Source: Aphelidium insulamus (Eukaryota > Aphelidiomycota > Aphelidea > Aphelidiaceae). Taken from it: a stretch of DNA of 64,000 nt. Location of the stretch: assembly GCA_036784855.1 (NCBI GenBank), contig JAZDSV010000024.1, positions 62,001 through 126,000 on the forward strand, read 5' to 3'. Made by a program: the position numbers and the translations under genes. This document shows, one piece after another, positions 10,962 through 21,200 of the stretch. The notes under the pieces were generated by a model. That model was given only the letters and a program-made list of their open reading frames with translations. It made no database searches and was not told the origin of the DNA. The first letter of the stretch is position 1, and each line of letters begins with the position of its first letter.

Positions 10962-11501
10962 ATGCTACGACAGATCACGGCCACGCTTCTCCCTGGACAA
11001 GACGCACACACTGCCAACGCCGACGTGGTTGGAGGCGCAGTGCACGTACACGCTGTCGAGATACCGGGTCGCTCGCTGTTGCTGCACCTGCACACGGACA
11101 CGGCGCGCCCACTGGACCAACTGGCAGCCATGATGACGCGTCACGGCACAGTGTCTGCCAGCACCCTTATTGCACCGGGCGCCACCACCAAGCAGTCCGC
11201 GGCAGATGATGCCATCAGCAAAACGGTGGGCGAGAGGTTGGCGCGTCGATTTGGCGACAGGTGGCCGCAACTACTCTGCAGCTGGAATGTGGACACGGCC
11301 ACGCTCAGTCACTGGATGCCGTCATCGCGCGGGCATGGTAGCAGTGAATATGATGCAAGTGCTGGCAGTAGTGACGGCACGGGTGGAGATGATGCGATGG
11401 CCAGTCCAGAGATGTTGATGATGCGCGCCCGTGCTGCCATTGAACAGCGCGTTGTTGCCTGGCTGACTGATGGCCTGCGCGATGCGAAATGCGAAATGTA
11501 A
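10962..11501 (+). CDS. Proteasome assembly chaperone 4-like protein
   Basis: Intronless frame of 179 residues. The order of features matches PAC4/Poc4 (PSMG4): an N-terminal beta-rich part (AVEIPGRSLLLHLHTD), a helix (LDQLAAMMTR), then a strand containing SASTLIAP, then VGERLARRFGDRWPQLLCSW, equivalent to the family's conserved LAQRLARK...SYN region, and a C-terminal helix beginning AAIEQRVVAWL. In other fungi and animals the protein pairs with PAC3 and guides assembly of the 20S proteasome alpha ring in the cytosol. This copy is longer than the usual 120-150 residues because of a Ser/Gly/Asp-rich insertion near residues 113-150. The gene starts about 45 nt downstream of the distal repeat array, so its promoter may lie in element DNA. 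The call is from pattern recognition and is moderately secure. Confidence 0.55.
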   Translation: MLRQITATLLPGQDAHTANADVVGGAVHVHAVEIPGRSLLLHLHTDTARPLDQLAAMMTRHGTVSASTLIAPGATTKQSAADDAISKTVGERLARRFGDRWPQLLCSWNVDTATLSHWMPSSRGHGSSEYDASAGSSDGTGGDDAMASPEMLMMRARAAIEQRVVAWLTDGLRDAKCEM

Positions 11502-11900
11502 TGCATTCTAATTTATCTGTGTTTTGGCCCTTCAATTACAATGTATGAGCTCTTCAACTGGACACATTGTGACGGACACAATGAACATGCAATTGTACCC
11601 CCGTGTGGTCCAACCATTGCATATAGGCATTTGCAGCTCAAGCGGCTTGTCAGTTGACTTTCAACGTTTACTTTAAGGTACAATCTGAGTCAACTGCACA
11701 ATGAATAAGGCTAATATGAAATTTACATGCAGATCCCGGCTACACGATTTGTGCCTTTGGAGCGGTGATACATTAACCAATACTTTCATATTTTTTTTCC
11801 AACCAATCCACAGCGCCGAGAAATTGAATAAATTCCGGCTATAAAAGCGGATCTTTGTGCGCAATTATAACATCGACTTCTCATTACAGTAGGCATCAAG
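11502..11900. promoter_or_regulatory. Intergenic region with TATA promoter of a secreted-protein gene
   Basis: No gene seen. A good TATA box, TATAAAAG at 11840-11847, lies 60 nt before the ATG of the secreted protein at 11901. A short T run is at 11790-11800. The sequence ATAAAAGCG also occurs before the secreted-protein gene at 41443. Confidence 0.6.
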
Positions 11901-12413
11901 ATGCAGTTCAAACAGATCACCGCTATCTTGGCAATGTGGACAGCCAGTGCCAGTGCAGCTTCGTCCTGGGTCAGCTCTCTAACACTCATGTACGCCGACG
12001 CGTCTGCCAACAGCACTGTTGTGCACATGAGCTTTGACGGTTATTACGGACTGCCGTGCGTGGCTAAAACGTCTGGTCTGACCGTCACGACCTGCACCAA
12101 AACGCATCCAAACCGTCCAATGTACGCGCATCTGAATAAGCTGACACCTGGCAAGGAGTATGCTGTGTTCCGCATGTACAAGGACGACAAGTGCCGTTCC
12201 GGAACAGTATTTAGATCATCAGCATTGATTACGAATGGGCCGTTAACTTTGGTGGATGCGTGGTATCGCACGGCGGTGTGCAAAGATGGCGAGATCACAT
12301 TTCAAGCGTGCAGAACCGCCGACGGTAAGGACTGCAAGCCAGAGATTCAAACGACCGACGAGTGCAAGCCAAAAAAGGGAAGCTTCTACAAGTATTCTTG
12401 CATCACCATCTAA
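11901..12413 (+). CDS. Small secreted cysteine-rich protein
   Basis: Intronless gene for 170 residues, not recognised. The N-terminus (MQFKQITAILAMWTASASA) is a clear signal peptide with likely cleavage after ASA. The mature protein of about 150 residues has eight cysteines, an even number that could form four disulphides, no transmembrane segment and no GPI-type tail. A TATA box 60 nt upstream indicates a discrete, possibly strongly expressed gene. The size, charge and cysteine content fit an extracellular effector or cell-wall protein, but nothing in the sequence shows which. It is not obviously related to the two secreted proteins at 39947 and 41443, although it shares the TATA context. 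Confidence 0.75.
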   Translation: MQFKQITAILAMWTASASAASSWVSSLTLMYADASANSTVVHMSFDGYYGLPCVAKTSGLTVTTCTKTHPNRPMYAHLNKLTPGKEYAVFRMYKDDKCRSGTVFRSSALITNGPLTLVDAWYRTAVCKDGEITFQACRTADGKDCKPEIQTTDECKPKKGSFYKYSCITI

Positions 12414-12715
12414 GCAAGCTATACGGTCATTTGATGATTTTTTTTGCGCCATTCAACTCTCAATAAGGAATAATGAACAATGCACAATGTATGCTGCATA
12501 TAGTCAGTATTCTGAGATTGTATTAACGTATTTTGAATACTTGTAGTAGACACTCTGTTTAGACACTAACTCTCTGTATTATATACTCTGCTTCTGCATA
12601 GACATAGCGTGGCAGACACTTGTATAAAATTCTCTCTGTTAACAATTTGTCGAGTAAATTAGACGCAACCCAGACCTTAGTACATTGTAAGCATCACGCA
12701 ACACGCAACACGCAA
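12414..12715. other. Intergenic region upstream of TOM7
   Basis: AT-rich, with no supportable gene. Nothing beyond promoter and untranslated sequence is expected. Confidence 0.4.
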
Positions 12716-12920
12716 ATGAAGGACGAATACGCCAACGCCATCAACAAGGCGATTCAGTATGGCCGCGTGCTGCTCCACTACTCGTTCATTCCGCTCATTG
12801 TGTACCTCGGTACGTGATACGGTGCGGTATGTGCTCGTGGAGTGATCTAATCGTGGTGTAGGCTACACGCGATCAGTGCCGCGCCCGCCTCTCATGCGCC
12901 TTATCAGCCCGCTAGCCTAG
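12716..12920 (+). CDS. TOM7: TOM7, mitochondrial outer-membrane translocase subunit
   Basis: Found only after splicing: exon 12716-12809, a 52-nt intron 12810-12861 (GTACGT...TAG), exon 12862-12920. The product is 50 residues. The core AIQYGRVLLHYSFIPLIVYL matches the Tom7 signature, a single membrane helix with the conserved G, the aromatic-G/S-x-IP pattern and the YLG that follows; the second exon continues G-YTRS and a proline-rich tail as in the family. Tom7 is a small tail-anchored component of the TOM complex that tunes its assembly and stability in the mitochondrial outer membrane. The ATG at 12716 gives the usual length (50-60 residues); an upstream in-frame ATG at 12620 would add 32 residues with no counterpart. 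Confidence 0.85.
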
Positions 12921-13528
12921 ACAGCGTCCACGCATGCTCACCGCTCTCTATTCAGCGCAATAGCTAGTAGGAGTCTACCACTTATATAGACGCACTGCTT
13001 GTATCTGCGATTTCTTTGCAGCCATTCTCCTGACTTTCTTTTTCTCTGGTTTTCACTTCGTTTTTATCGTACTCAGCAATTGCGCCATCACAATGCTCGC
13101 GGCGGCAGTAAGCAGAAAGCGCGAATATCCCGGCAACAGTATCGCTAGTGATGGGTGCTCGGCGTCCATCACCAATGGCCATCAGCAGCAAAGGGAAAAG
13201 GTCCCGCGCATCGGGGCGACTGGCTGGCAGTCCATAGCTAAACAACAGTTTGTACCTCGACCGGCGGCCACGGCAAACCTTGGTCACTGCGCCAACATGC
13301 AGTCATCACACAGGCGGCCGCACTAGTACTGCACAGGCATAACAAAAAAGTTGTTGAACATTTCGTCTGTTTCCTTCATCTGTCTGTCTTTTTTTTCTTC
13401 CTTTTTCTTTTCTTTTCTTTCCTTTCCTTTTCTTTTTCCTTTCCTTTTTCTTTTCTTTTCTTTCCTTTCCTTTTCTTTTTCCTTTCCTTTTTCTTTTTCT
13501 TTGTCCTTTTTCATTCATCTTTCCTTCA
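12921..13528. other. Intergenic region, upstream of NSE4
   Basis: The first 450 nt hold a 77-codon open frame (13093-13326) without recognisable features. The last 150 nt are a polypyrimidine tract on the plus strand ending 9 nt before the NSE4 start codon. Confidence 0.5.
13401..13486 (+). repeat. Perfect tandem duplication of a 43-bp homopyrimidine unit
   Basis: Positions 13401-13443 and 13444-13486 are identical and consist only of C and T. The surrounding tract (about 13376-13520) is nearly pure pyrimidine. It sits in the presumed promoter or 5' untranslated region of NSE4. Confidence 0.9.
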
Positions 13529-14921
13529 ATGGCACGCAACGCTGCCGCAGCTCCGTCACGGTATGTGTAGCGCCGTATTACTTTGACTGAGCGCTTGTCT
13601 GTATGTAGCCCCTCTCTGCCTCGGAGTGCGCGCAATAGCCGCCACTTCAGCCATGATAATGCGGACGCCACGGATGATGCCGTGATGGATATTGACAAAG
13701 ATGTGGACGGTGACGGTGTGGACAACGCCAACACCAGTGAGCTTGAGCGGCGCAAACTGCGTGCTGGCTACAGACAGCTATTGGCACAGTGTGATGGTGT
13801 GCATTTTGCCTTCTTGTCAACTGTATCTTACTTTCATTGGTAGAGAGCGGGGAAGGTGCGACAGCAGGCCGCAGTGAAGTCTTGCTGGACCAGCTGACAC
13901 GTGCCAATGAACTATATGGCAATGGTGGGTAACATCTCCTTAATTAATGAGCAGCAGTTTATTATACATGTAATTGCAGTCAACACCACGCATGATGCCA
14001 CGCTGGACTCGCAGTTGCTGCGTCAGACGGCCGATCTGGGCGCCAGACACGCGGCACAAGACTCGGCGCGGCTATGGAGCTTCGATGTGGATGAATTCCT
14101 GCTCCGAGTGCGACAGCGGGTCCTTGACGGGGTCGCGGGTGCCAGCCACGATGCGCCCAATGTTAATCAGGCCGAGCTGATGAACTGGAGCAGCCTGAAT
14201 CCAATTGTGCAGCGGCATTGTAGTGCCGCTCCCGCCGTCAGCTTCATGTAAGTGAATGTATATAATAGATTACAGTAACTTATGTATCAACCAACTATAG
14301 GTTGGGGCCAATGGCCGTGGAGCATGTGCAAAAGAAAAAGGCTGCCACGCGCACTGCTCGCCTGGTCAAGGATCCAAAGGACATGAAACGGCCCGCTGAA
14401 GTGGCCGCGGCAGATTTGGCCCTGCACGAGAATGAGACAAACCGCAATCTGCGTGTGGTGCACTCGGTGCTGCGCGACCACGACAACATCCCGTTCTGGC
14501 GCTTCGTGATCAACCCGCACAGTTTTGCCCAGACGGTGGAGAACACTTTCTACTGCGCGCACCTTGTCAAGGACGGCAAGATTGGCATTGATGCGCAGGA
14601 CAATCCCGACGGGGAGCTGTACTATCTTACTGGTGAAGAGGTTGCCGAACCGGATGCTGGTCGTCTGCAGTACATGGCAAGTCTTGATATGGCCACCTGG
14701 CGGGTATGTTATGATTGGCGGATACGTGAAAGTCATTATTACACTTCTATGCTAAAACGTTGCATTTGTACAATACTTGCTGTTATATATGTATCTAGCA
14801 GTATCATGGCACCACACTCATCTGTTGTAAACGGCAGAAAATGATTGACAAATACAACATCACGGAGCCAATTATACCACATCGAGAACCGCCAGCAGCC
14901 ACGCCGGCCACGCGGTCTTGA
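13529..14921 (+). CDS. NSE4: NSE4, kleisin subunit of the SMC5-SMC6 complex
   Basis: Six exons assembled by hand (13529-13560, 13609 to about 13798, 13846-13923, about 13980-14249, about 14301-14703, 14838-14921) give about 350 residues. Family hallmarks: an N-terminal helical domain starting LERRKLRAGYRQLL, the segment NTTHDATLDSQLLRQTADLG, then FDVDEFLLRVR, the linker motif FMLGPMAVE, and the C-terminal winged-helix domain with NPHSFAQTVENTFYCAHLV and the ending YNITEPIIPHR. NSE4 closes the SMC5-SMC6 ring together with NSE1 and NSE3 and is needed for DNA repair and replication-fork stability in the nucleus. The last intron (134 nt) is the longest in the gene. The 3' end is convergent with TTC27, with stops 73 nt apart. 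The N-terminus has an Asp-rich stretch not essential to the family. Confidence 0.9.
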
Positions 14922-14994
14922 CACTCGTTGTAATATATATTGTATTGACTATGCAATTTGCAATCTATAGCGTATATTGTATCAGTGAGAGCAG

Positions 14995-17612
14995 TTAATG
15001 CAGCGGTTGCTCATCCACCGCCGAGGCCAATGCAGCGCAGAGTTTCTCGTGCAGAGGTTCCGCCTCGAAACAGTCCTATGTCGTTGAGTATAAAGGCGGC
15101 ATCATATAAAGATAGAATTGTACGCACCTGTGACTTCTTGATGATATTACGGAGCAAGAGCCGGGACTGAAAGCGGCCGCTGGACAGCTGGGCGGCGTCA
15201 GTCGCGGCCGTGTACGCTTCGACAAGTTCCAAAGCGGCGGTGGCCAGCTGCTCAAAAGCATCACGATCGTGGCCCGCAACTTCTCCCAGTGCAGACTGGT
15301 TGAGGGCGCGGTAGGCGGCCTGTAGTCCCGACAGCCATTTGGCCACATCGCCCTGGCTGCGGTAAAAGTGTGCGTGAATGCGCCACAGGGCCGGCGTCTT
15401 GGATGCATGTACTTCGACAATGCTGTCCAGCAAGCGTGACATGCGCTCCACGATGCGGTACGATGGCTGGGCTTTGGCCGTATCGTTCGGCTTGGACATG
15501 TGACCATCACCGCTGTTATTCAGTTCCTTGTTGACGGCGCTGGTCAGGCCAGTGATTCCCTCAGCGAGCACTCGAATGGCGCCCACGTCAATTGTCCACT
15601 GGAGGGCGAGCAGGCGTTCCACGGCAAGCATCGCGTCCGAGAACTCACCAACGTCCAGCGCCAGGAACAGATAGTTCTCCCACATCTTGGCGCTGTCATA
15701 CTTTTCCTTCAGCCCCTCGCGGAAACAGCGCAGCGCGTCCGCCTTATTGCCGAGTCGTATGTTGATTGCTGCCAGATTGTTCCACGCCTCGCCGTTCTCT
15801 GCCAGGCTCACGCAGCGAGTGAACGCACGCCGGGCTACCTCCCACTGCTCCAGCTGCATGGCCGCACAGCCCATGGTGAACCAGGAGCTCTCAAACAGGG
15901 CGTTGATGGCCAGTGCCCGCTCGTAGCACTCGATCGACGCGGCAAACTGCGACTGTTTGTAGTGGTGGGCGCCCAGGGAGCGCATGGCGCGTGCATACGG
16001 CCGCCCCGAACACATCCAGGCGTGCTGCCAGTGCTCGGCATTGTGTGTCAGATCGCCCAGAATACACCACAGCTTTGCCTCCTTGGGCCGCTTCTCCAGC
16101 TGTTCGCGCACCAGTCGCTCCGCCTATAATCAGTTGTATATTAATCTTGAACGGCAACGGCAACGCCATATCATCGATAGATACCTTCTCGGGATCGTCC
16201 ATGGCCTGATGACAGGCAATCACCTCGTCCCACATCTCCAGGTCGGTGAATATGCCCAGCGCCGAGCGCAGCATGCCAATACCCGCCCATCGCTGCGCCA
16301 GCTCCCGCTGCATCTCCCACCGCGGCGGGAACAGCATGCACCAAAAGTACCGCGTGCGCTCCCGACAGTCGGCCACCGACTCCTCGTCCGCCCACTGATC
16401 CACCAGGGCCTGCAGCTGCAGCACGGATCGCTCGGCGGTGCGTGACTTGACCGCCTCGAGACGCGAACGGATCAGCAGGGCCTGCGTGTGCACCAGCCAG
16501 TTGCGCGGCGAGTCAATCACCCGCTCGCAGAAGGGCATCATCTGTTCGTGCAACAGTTCGGCGTCCGGGCCGCCCTGCTTCATGTGCAGACAGTTGGCCA
16601 GCAGCAGGCACTGGTCGAGCGGGTGCAGTGCGTCCGTGGCCACCGGTGACGGAGAAGTAGAGGAGGCAGAGTTGGCTGTCGGGGCGGCAAATGCAACGCG
16701 CTCCAGCAGTGTATCATCATTGAGGGCCAAAGTTCGTGGAGCCGCCACCGCTTCCGCCTCTGCATCAACACTGCCATTACGGGCATTGGTGGCCCGCAGT
16801 GTCAACTGTGCCAGATCGCGGTCCTGGAACTTTGTGCGCCGGCCAAGCGCCCCGTCCAGCCGCCACTCCAGGCCAGACACGGACTGGGCGCGCTTAATCA
16901 TTGTCATCGCGTCACGCTCGCTCTGGCCGCTCTGGTACACGTTGGCCCAGAAGAGATAAAAGTGGGCGCGGATTTCGTTGGTGGCCGCCGCGGCATTTGA
17001 GTTCTCCGCGACGGTGTCGGAGTCGGCGGCAGGTGGCAATCGCGCCTCTGCCAACTCCATGTGGCGCTTCATGGCATCGTGGAGCGTGGGGCACTTGTTG
17101 TCCATTAGCGTGTGCTGCACAAGCAGACACCGTGCACTCCACCAGTGCAGTAGTAACTCCAACTCTGCGTCCTCGCCATCTGTCGGCACTGACGGCGTCT
17201 CGGTCCGGCCTTCCATCGCAGCCAGCAAGGTCTGACGCGCGTGCCACAGGAGGCGGGGACGCCGCACAAGGACATACGGCTCTTCGCCGTCCACCGCGAG
17301 ACAGCTGCGCCAATACTCCTCACCAGTACCTTCATCATCGCCTTCATTATCATCGCGGCCGTCACCGAGCAGCTGTGCATCGGTCGCCGCCACATCCGGC
17401 CCGGTAAAGTTGACTTGGACAAACGCCATTAGAGACGCGATCGCGGTGGCCAGCTTGCTGTGCCGCGATGCAGGCTGCTGGCCGTTGGACGCCGCGTGCT
17501 GCTGCAAATGCGCGCTAAAGTCTCCGCGCAGAATCGCGTCCCACAGCGCGCTGTCCACGGCGGCATCATCGTCCGTGCTGCCACAGCAAAGGCGACGCGT
17601 CAGTGACCACAT
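14995..17612 (-). CDS. TTC27: Tetratricopeptide repeat protein 27 homolog (TTC27/Emw1)
   Basis: Three exons: 17612-16185, 16123-15128 and 15075-14995, giving about 834 residues, close to the 840 of animal TTC27. The C-terminal half carries TPR units, including RSLGAHHYKQSQFAASIECY, WFTMGCAAMQLEQWEVARRA and EAWNNLAAINIRLGNKADAL, then WENYLFLALDVGEFSDA, the block most typical of TTC27/Emw1. The last small exon replaces a longer read-through frame and ends EKLCAALASAVDEQPLH. In yeasts this protein is linked to cell-wall integrity and is essential; its biochemical role is poorly known. The N-terminal half is divergent and Ala-rich. Start at 17612 (MWSLTRRLCC) is the first ATG of the frame. Confidence 0.85.
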
Positions 17613-17937
17613 TGGACGGCTGAGTATTAGCGCGCAATGCTTTGCTATTGATAAGAAATTGGTAAAGTCGATTTTTCTGCTTTCCTGGTCTCAGTTTTAT
17701 TGTACCGAGATGTGGACGCCGTGTGAGCTGTGTCGGTGTGTAGAAGCAGTCATCCGCCGCTTAATGCATGGACTATTAGCGGTACATGTGTTTAAGTGTT
17801 ACGGAGGAGACCATCATACTTGGAGCAACGGGAAGGGAAATGTGCTTACCCACTGAGACTGAGAAACAAAAATCTCATAAGTCGGGAAGGGAAACCAGGG
17901 AAAGCAACATAAAAACAGCTTTGTCAAAAATACAAGC
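17613..17937. other. Intergenic region upstream of TTC27 and next to tRNA-Phe
   Basis: No supportable gene. It contains the TTC27 promoter side and the 3' flank of the minus-strand tRNA. Confidence 0.4.
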
Positions 17938-18010
17938 TGCGGTGACCGTGGATCGAACACGGGACCTTTAGATCTTCAGTCTAATGCTCTCCCAACTGAG
18001 CTATCCCCGC
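17938..18010 (-). tRNA. tRNA-Phe (anticodon GAA)
   Basis: On the minus strand a 73-nt cloverleaf can be drawn. The D arm is GCTC/GAGC, the anticodon arm TTAGA-CTGAAGA-TCTAA with anticodon GAA, the T arm CCGTG-TTCGATC-CACGG, and the discriminator is A73. The acceptor stem pairs GCGGGGA with TCACCGC except for one G5-A68 mismatch. There is no intron and CCA is not encoded, as expected for a nuclear eukaryotic gene. The internal A and B box sequences for RNA polymerase III are intact. Confidence 0.9.
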
Positions 18011-18029
18011 TTGTGTTTCAGTGGAGGTC

Positions 18030-18681
18030 TGGCTTTTAGACTATTCTTTGGTGCCGCCGTGGTTGACGCGGGCACGTACGTGCCAGGCACTTCGGTGCAG
18101 GGTTCCGTGGCCGCAAACGGTGTCGGCACTGCCAATGTTGACGGCTTCCGGCACTGCTCACCGTCAAGGGTGCGGTGCAGGCCGCGGGTCACGCCGACGC
18201 GACCGGTGCTCAGGTGCAGGCTGCACTGAACGGTGAGGCCAGCGGTCCGTACGGTCTGAATGCCCTGTGCGCCGCGGCCGGTAGCGCGTTCGTTGACGCG
18301 AATGCAGGCACGGCGGGTGTCGCCGGTGCCGTCAATGGTGAAGCCGGTGTGCTGGGCAACCAGATCCGCGGTGCCGCTGACGGCAGTGCCAGCGGTGACC
18401 TGAGCGGCAAGTTCAAGGTTGCCGGTGCGGCCAACGGGTGCCTGAAGCGCGTCAACGGCAGCTCTGACTGTTATACTGCCAGCGGTGTCTACCTGGGCAC
18501 TGTGAATGCCGACGGTACCACCACCGGCTTTGGCAGTGGCAGCAGCACCGGCTCTGGATATGGTAGCAGCACTAGCAGCGGTGCAGTGGACACTAAATCC
18601 ACAACAACCAGCGGCGCCGAGTCGGTGATCAAGGGCGCGCTGTCTGCGCTGGCCGTGTTTGCCGCCGCTCTCCTGGTCTAA
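18030..18681 (+). pseudogene. Broken gene for an Ala/Gly-rich GPI-anchored-type surface protein
   Basis: The C-terminal 168 codons form an open frame of low-complexity Ala/Gly/Asn/Val repeats (such as VAGAVNGEAG and IRGAADGSASG), then a Ser/Gly-Thr stalk and a hydrophobic end, SALAVFAAALLV, typical of a GPI-attachment signal. The same protein style continues upstream in another frame (GAAVVDAGTYVPGTSVQGSV), so the reading frame is broken near 18145-18165. There the sequence CGGCACTGC appears twice, and a small duplication would account for the shift. No start codon or signal peptide is present: the upstream sequence runs straight into the tRNA gene 20 nt away. A TTTCAG just before the open frame could be a splice acceptor for a distant first exon, but none is recognisable. 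Confidence 0.55.
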
Positions 18682-18750
18682 ACGCCTGCCTGAGTTGATC
18701 TGCAGGCAATAAGCCAATATATCATATAAGAATAATATTTAAGAATATCT

Positions 18751-19185
18751 TTAAGAATTAGTTAGATAATTGGGATAACACCCGCCTGTGGTGGCCAACA
18801 ACGCTGCCAGAGTGATCATGGCTGAGCGCCGTGCAATCCGCTCGATGCCGGATTTTGGTTTGCGTATGATATACTTGTCCGTGTTCCGCAAACACAGTTC
18901 CACGAGGGCTTTACGATCCTTTTCAGAACTAAGGTCGTACAACTCTGCCAGCTTATCGCGGTCCTTTGTGGACAGATCGCCACGAGTCAAAGCGGACAGC
19001 CAAATTTGTCGATGTTGATCATGAGCAATGGGACGAGTGCACATTAAGACATTACTCAACCAACAAGGCAGCCAAGTCTGTCGGAGAACAACATGCACGT
19101 TTATGGTCAAGCCACTAGCCAAATCAACCAGATGGCATACTACCACCAATGATAGCAATGCACAAAACCGTGACGGCAATTTCAT
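18751..19185 (-). CDS. Small secreted protein, unknown function
   Basis: Open frame of 144 residues, not recognised. The first 25 residues (MKLPSRFCALLSLVVVCHLV onwards) form a signal peptide ending near LASG. The remainder is Lys/Arg/Leu-rich with a helical, charged middle (LAELYDLSSEKDRKALVELC), four cysteines after the signal, and a short hydrophobic stretch near the end (AMITLAALLATTGGC) that could be a membrane or lipid anchor. A short intron within 18990-19090 cannot be excluded because that section is lower in quality than the rest. Neighbouring genes give no hint of function. Confidence 0.5.
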   Translation of the reverse strand: MKLPSRFCALLSLVVVCHLVDLASGLTINVHVVLRQTWLPCWLSNVLMCTRPIAHDQHRQIWLSALTRGDLSTKDRDKLAELYDLSSEKDRKALVELCLRNTDKYIIRKPKSGIERIARRSAMITLAALLATTGGCYPNYLTNS

Positions 19186-19444
19186 TGTTGTGACGAAGAA
19201 CTACAACGTGATGACCATGCTGCAGAATGCATCCTGGTCAGAGTCCAATCACCTTCTCTGCATCCTCAGTTCGTATACACATATTTATCGCCGATGAGAT
19301 CTGATGAATTGATTGTTCAACACCTTAGCTGTAGACGTGGTGGCTATTTTTACACAGACCTGTACTGGTTGGCAGGCAGTCATGCTTGTGGCTATATTTA
19401 ACCTGCCGCGAACAGAGTTATAAGTGATCAAGCTGTCGTAGCTG

Positions 19445-20999
19445 ATGTTTACCCCAGAGAGCAGGGCCGATACCGCCGCACCGCGTGTCAAAAGCGAGAA
19501 TCCATATACGGATGATAATGATGGCTCGGCGGCCATCTACAACTTTGACCAGCCTGCCGCATATGTCATGGCGGGCGAGGAGGCCGACTACCCAATGTTG
19601 TCACAGCAGCAGTTGCAGCAACTGCAACAGATGCGCGGGCAGCCCCAGCGCCGCCGCTCGCCCAACCACCCGGAGCATCACGCGTACAAGAAGCGCCACA
19701 AGACCACCAACGCGCAGCTGCAGCGGCTGCAAAGCGTGTTCGACAACGAGACCGAGCTGCCCGATTCCGAACTGCGGGACAAACTCGCCGCCGAACTGTC
19801 CATGACAAACCGCGGCGTGCAGGTCTGGTTCCAGAACCGGCGCCAGAAGGCGGCCCGAGAGCGCGCCATCCGTAACGGCGAGGCAGAGGCCAGTCGAAGT
19901 GGTGTGTACCGCGTGCCGCGCACCATCAATGTCAACGCGACTGTGCGCCGCAACACACTCATTGCCGCCGCCAGGGCCGATGCTGAAGCCAGTACCCGCA
20001 GTAACAGCACCACGGCAGCCTACTTCCACCACCGCCACCATCCGGCGCTGCAGCAGGCGCGGCCGTACCAGCCGACAATGTTGTTCAATCCGCGGTCGCC
20101 GCCACTTGGTCAGTCCATCGGCACTAGTCGCACCTGGCCCGCACCCAACGGCAAATCGTCCGTGCTGTTTGCCACGCCCGACCTTCCGTCGCCCTCCTCA
20201 CCTACACGTACGTACACCCACACTCACACCTATTGCATACTCACTTCTAGTACTCCTTCTCGGCAACACCGACATTAATGGCCGCATGCGACAGCCGCAG
20301 CAGCAACCGGCTGCCACATCATCGTCCGCGCTAGTTCGCGGAGACGAGCTGCCCATGCTGCGATCACCGGGCACCCTGGACAGCCCGCTGGACCCGTCCC
20401 AGTCCTCGCTGATGGGCCTGCCGCTGCCAAACATGGCGACGGCGTCAACACTGCCGTACGCCGCCATGACACCGCGTCTGCTGCCGCTCGCCTACACTTC
20501 CGCCGATCACCGCGCCGGCACCTCTGCTCCCTCCGCCACAGCGCCGCAACCTACAATCACGTCCCCGTCGGCGCACTTCCGTCAGATGTTTGTGTCGCCC
20601 GTGACCGAGGCCAACTCGTCGCGGCTGCACACGTTTGCCGATGTACGTGCAGTCTCTTTTATAGCTGTATATTACAGTATTAAATATTTTATGTATCATT
20701 ATGCATAGCTGGTGGAGCGCGAGTCTGCATCACCGTCAAGTCCCAGCAGGATGGCCGACTTTTTTCTGAATGCAGATGCCGCCTCGTCGGCCGCGTCGTC
20801 GCCCGTGGCTAACAAGGGCGCAAGTAATGGCGCGTCTGCCACTGCGACCTACACCTGGTCCTCGGCGACTGGTGGCAGTGGCGGCGTGAAGCAGCACACT
20901 CGTAACATACCGTTGGAGTTGGCGCCCATGTCACCGTCCGCGGCAGACTCTCCATTGACATCTGAAGCTGGCCGGCCTGCTGCCATCCACGGAGCGTGA
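19445..20999 (+). CDS. Homeodomain transcription factor
   Basis: Three exons, 19445-20207, 20251-20642 and 20709-20999, join in frame to give 481 residues. The homeodomain spans about residues 80-140. It begins KKRHKTTNAQLQRLQSVFD and has the third-helix core VQVWFQNRRQKAARE, with the DNA-contacting Trp, Phe, Asn and Arg residues present. It is a typical 60-residue domain of the fungal type, not a three-residue-extended TALE domain. A Gln-rich stretch precedes it and long Ser/Pro/Thr-rich tails follow, as in fungal homeobox regulators of morphogenesis or development. The DNA target and pathway cannot be deduced. Confidence 0.85.
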
Positions 21000-21200
21000 C
21001 GCCGAGTCACTATTGCTATTAGATTAGCCTTGCCGCTTGTTTGTATGTTGGGTGCATTATCACAGACTCGCAAGATTGTGTAATGGCATTTATTGCAAGC
21101 CACTTCGTTTACCGCAGGTTAAATGCTGCGCAGAAATTCTTGTAGAGAAGGAACGTCGTCAGCATCATCGTCACGGACACTTCCACCGTCGTCACTGTCA

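Noticed and set aside
13315-13326. GCGGCCGC followed by ACTAGT resembles a cloning polylinker
   Set aside because: Only two adjacent restriction-like sites in otherwise native-looking sequence; no vector backbone on either side, so taken as chance.
13093-13326. 77-codon open frame as a gene
   Set aside because: No signal peptide, domain or codon-use signal, and it falls between TOM7 and the NSE4 promoter tract.
18001-18717. 238-codon minus-strand frame opposite the Ala/Gly-rich gene
   Set aside because: A shadow of GC-rich repetitive codons on the other strand; the GPI-type protein features are on the plus strand.
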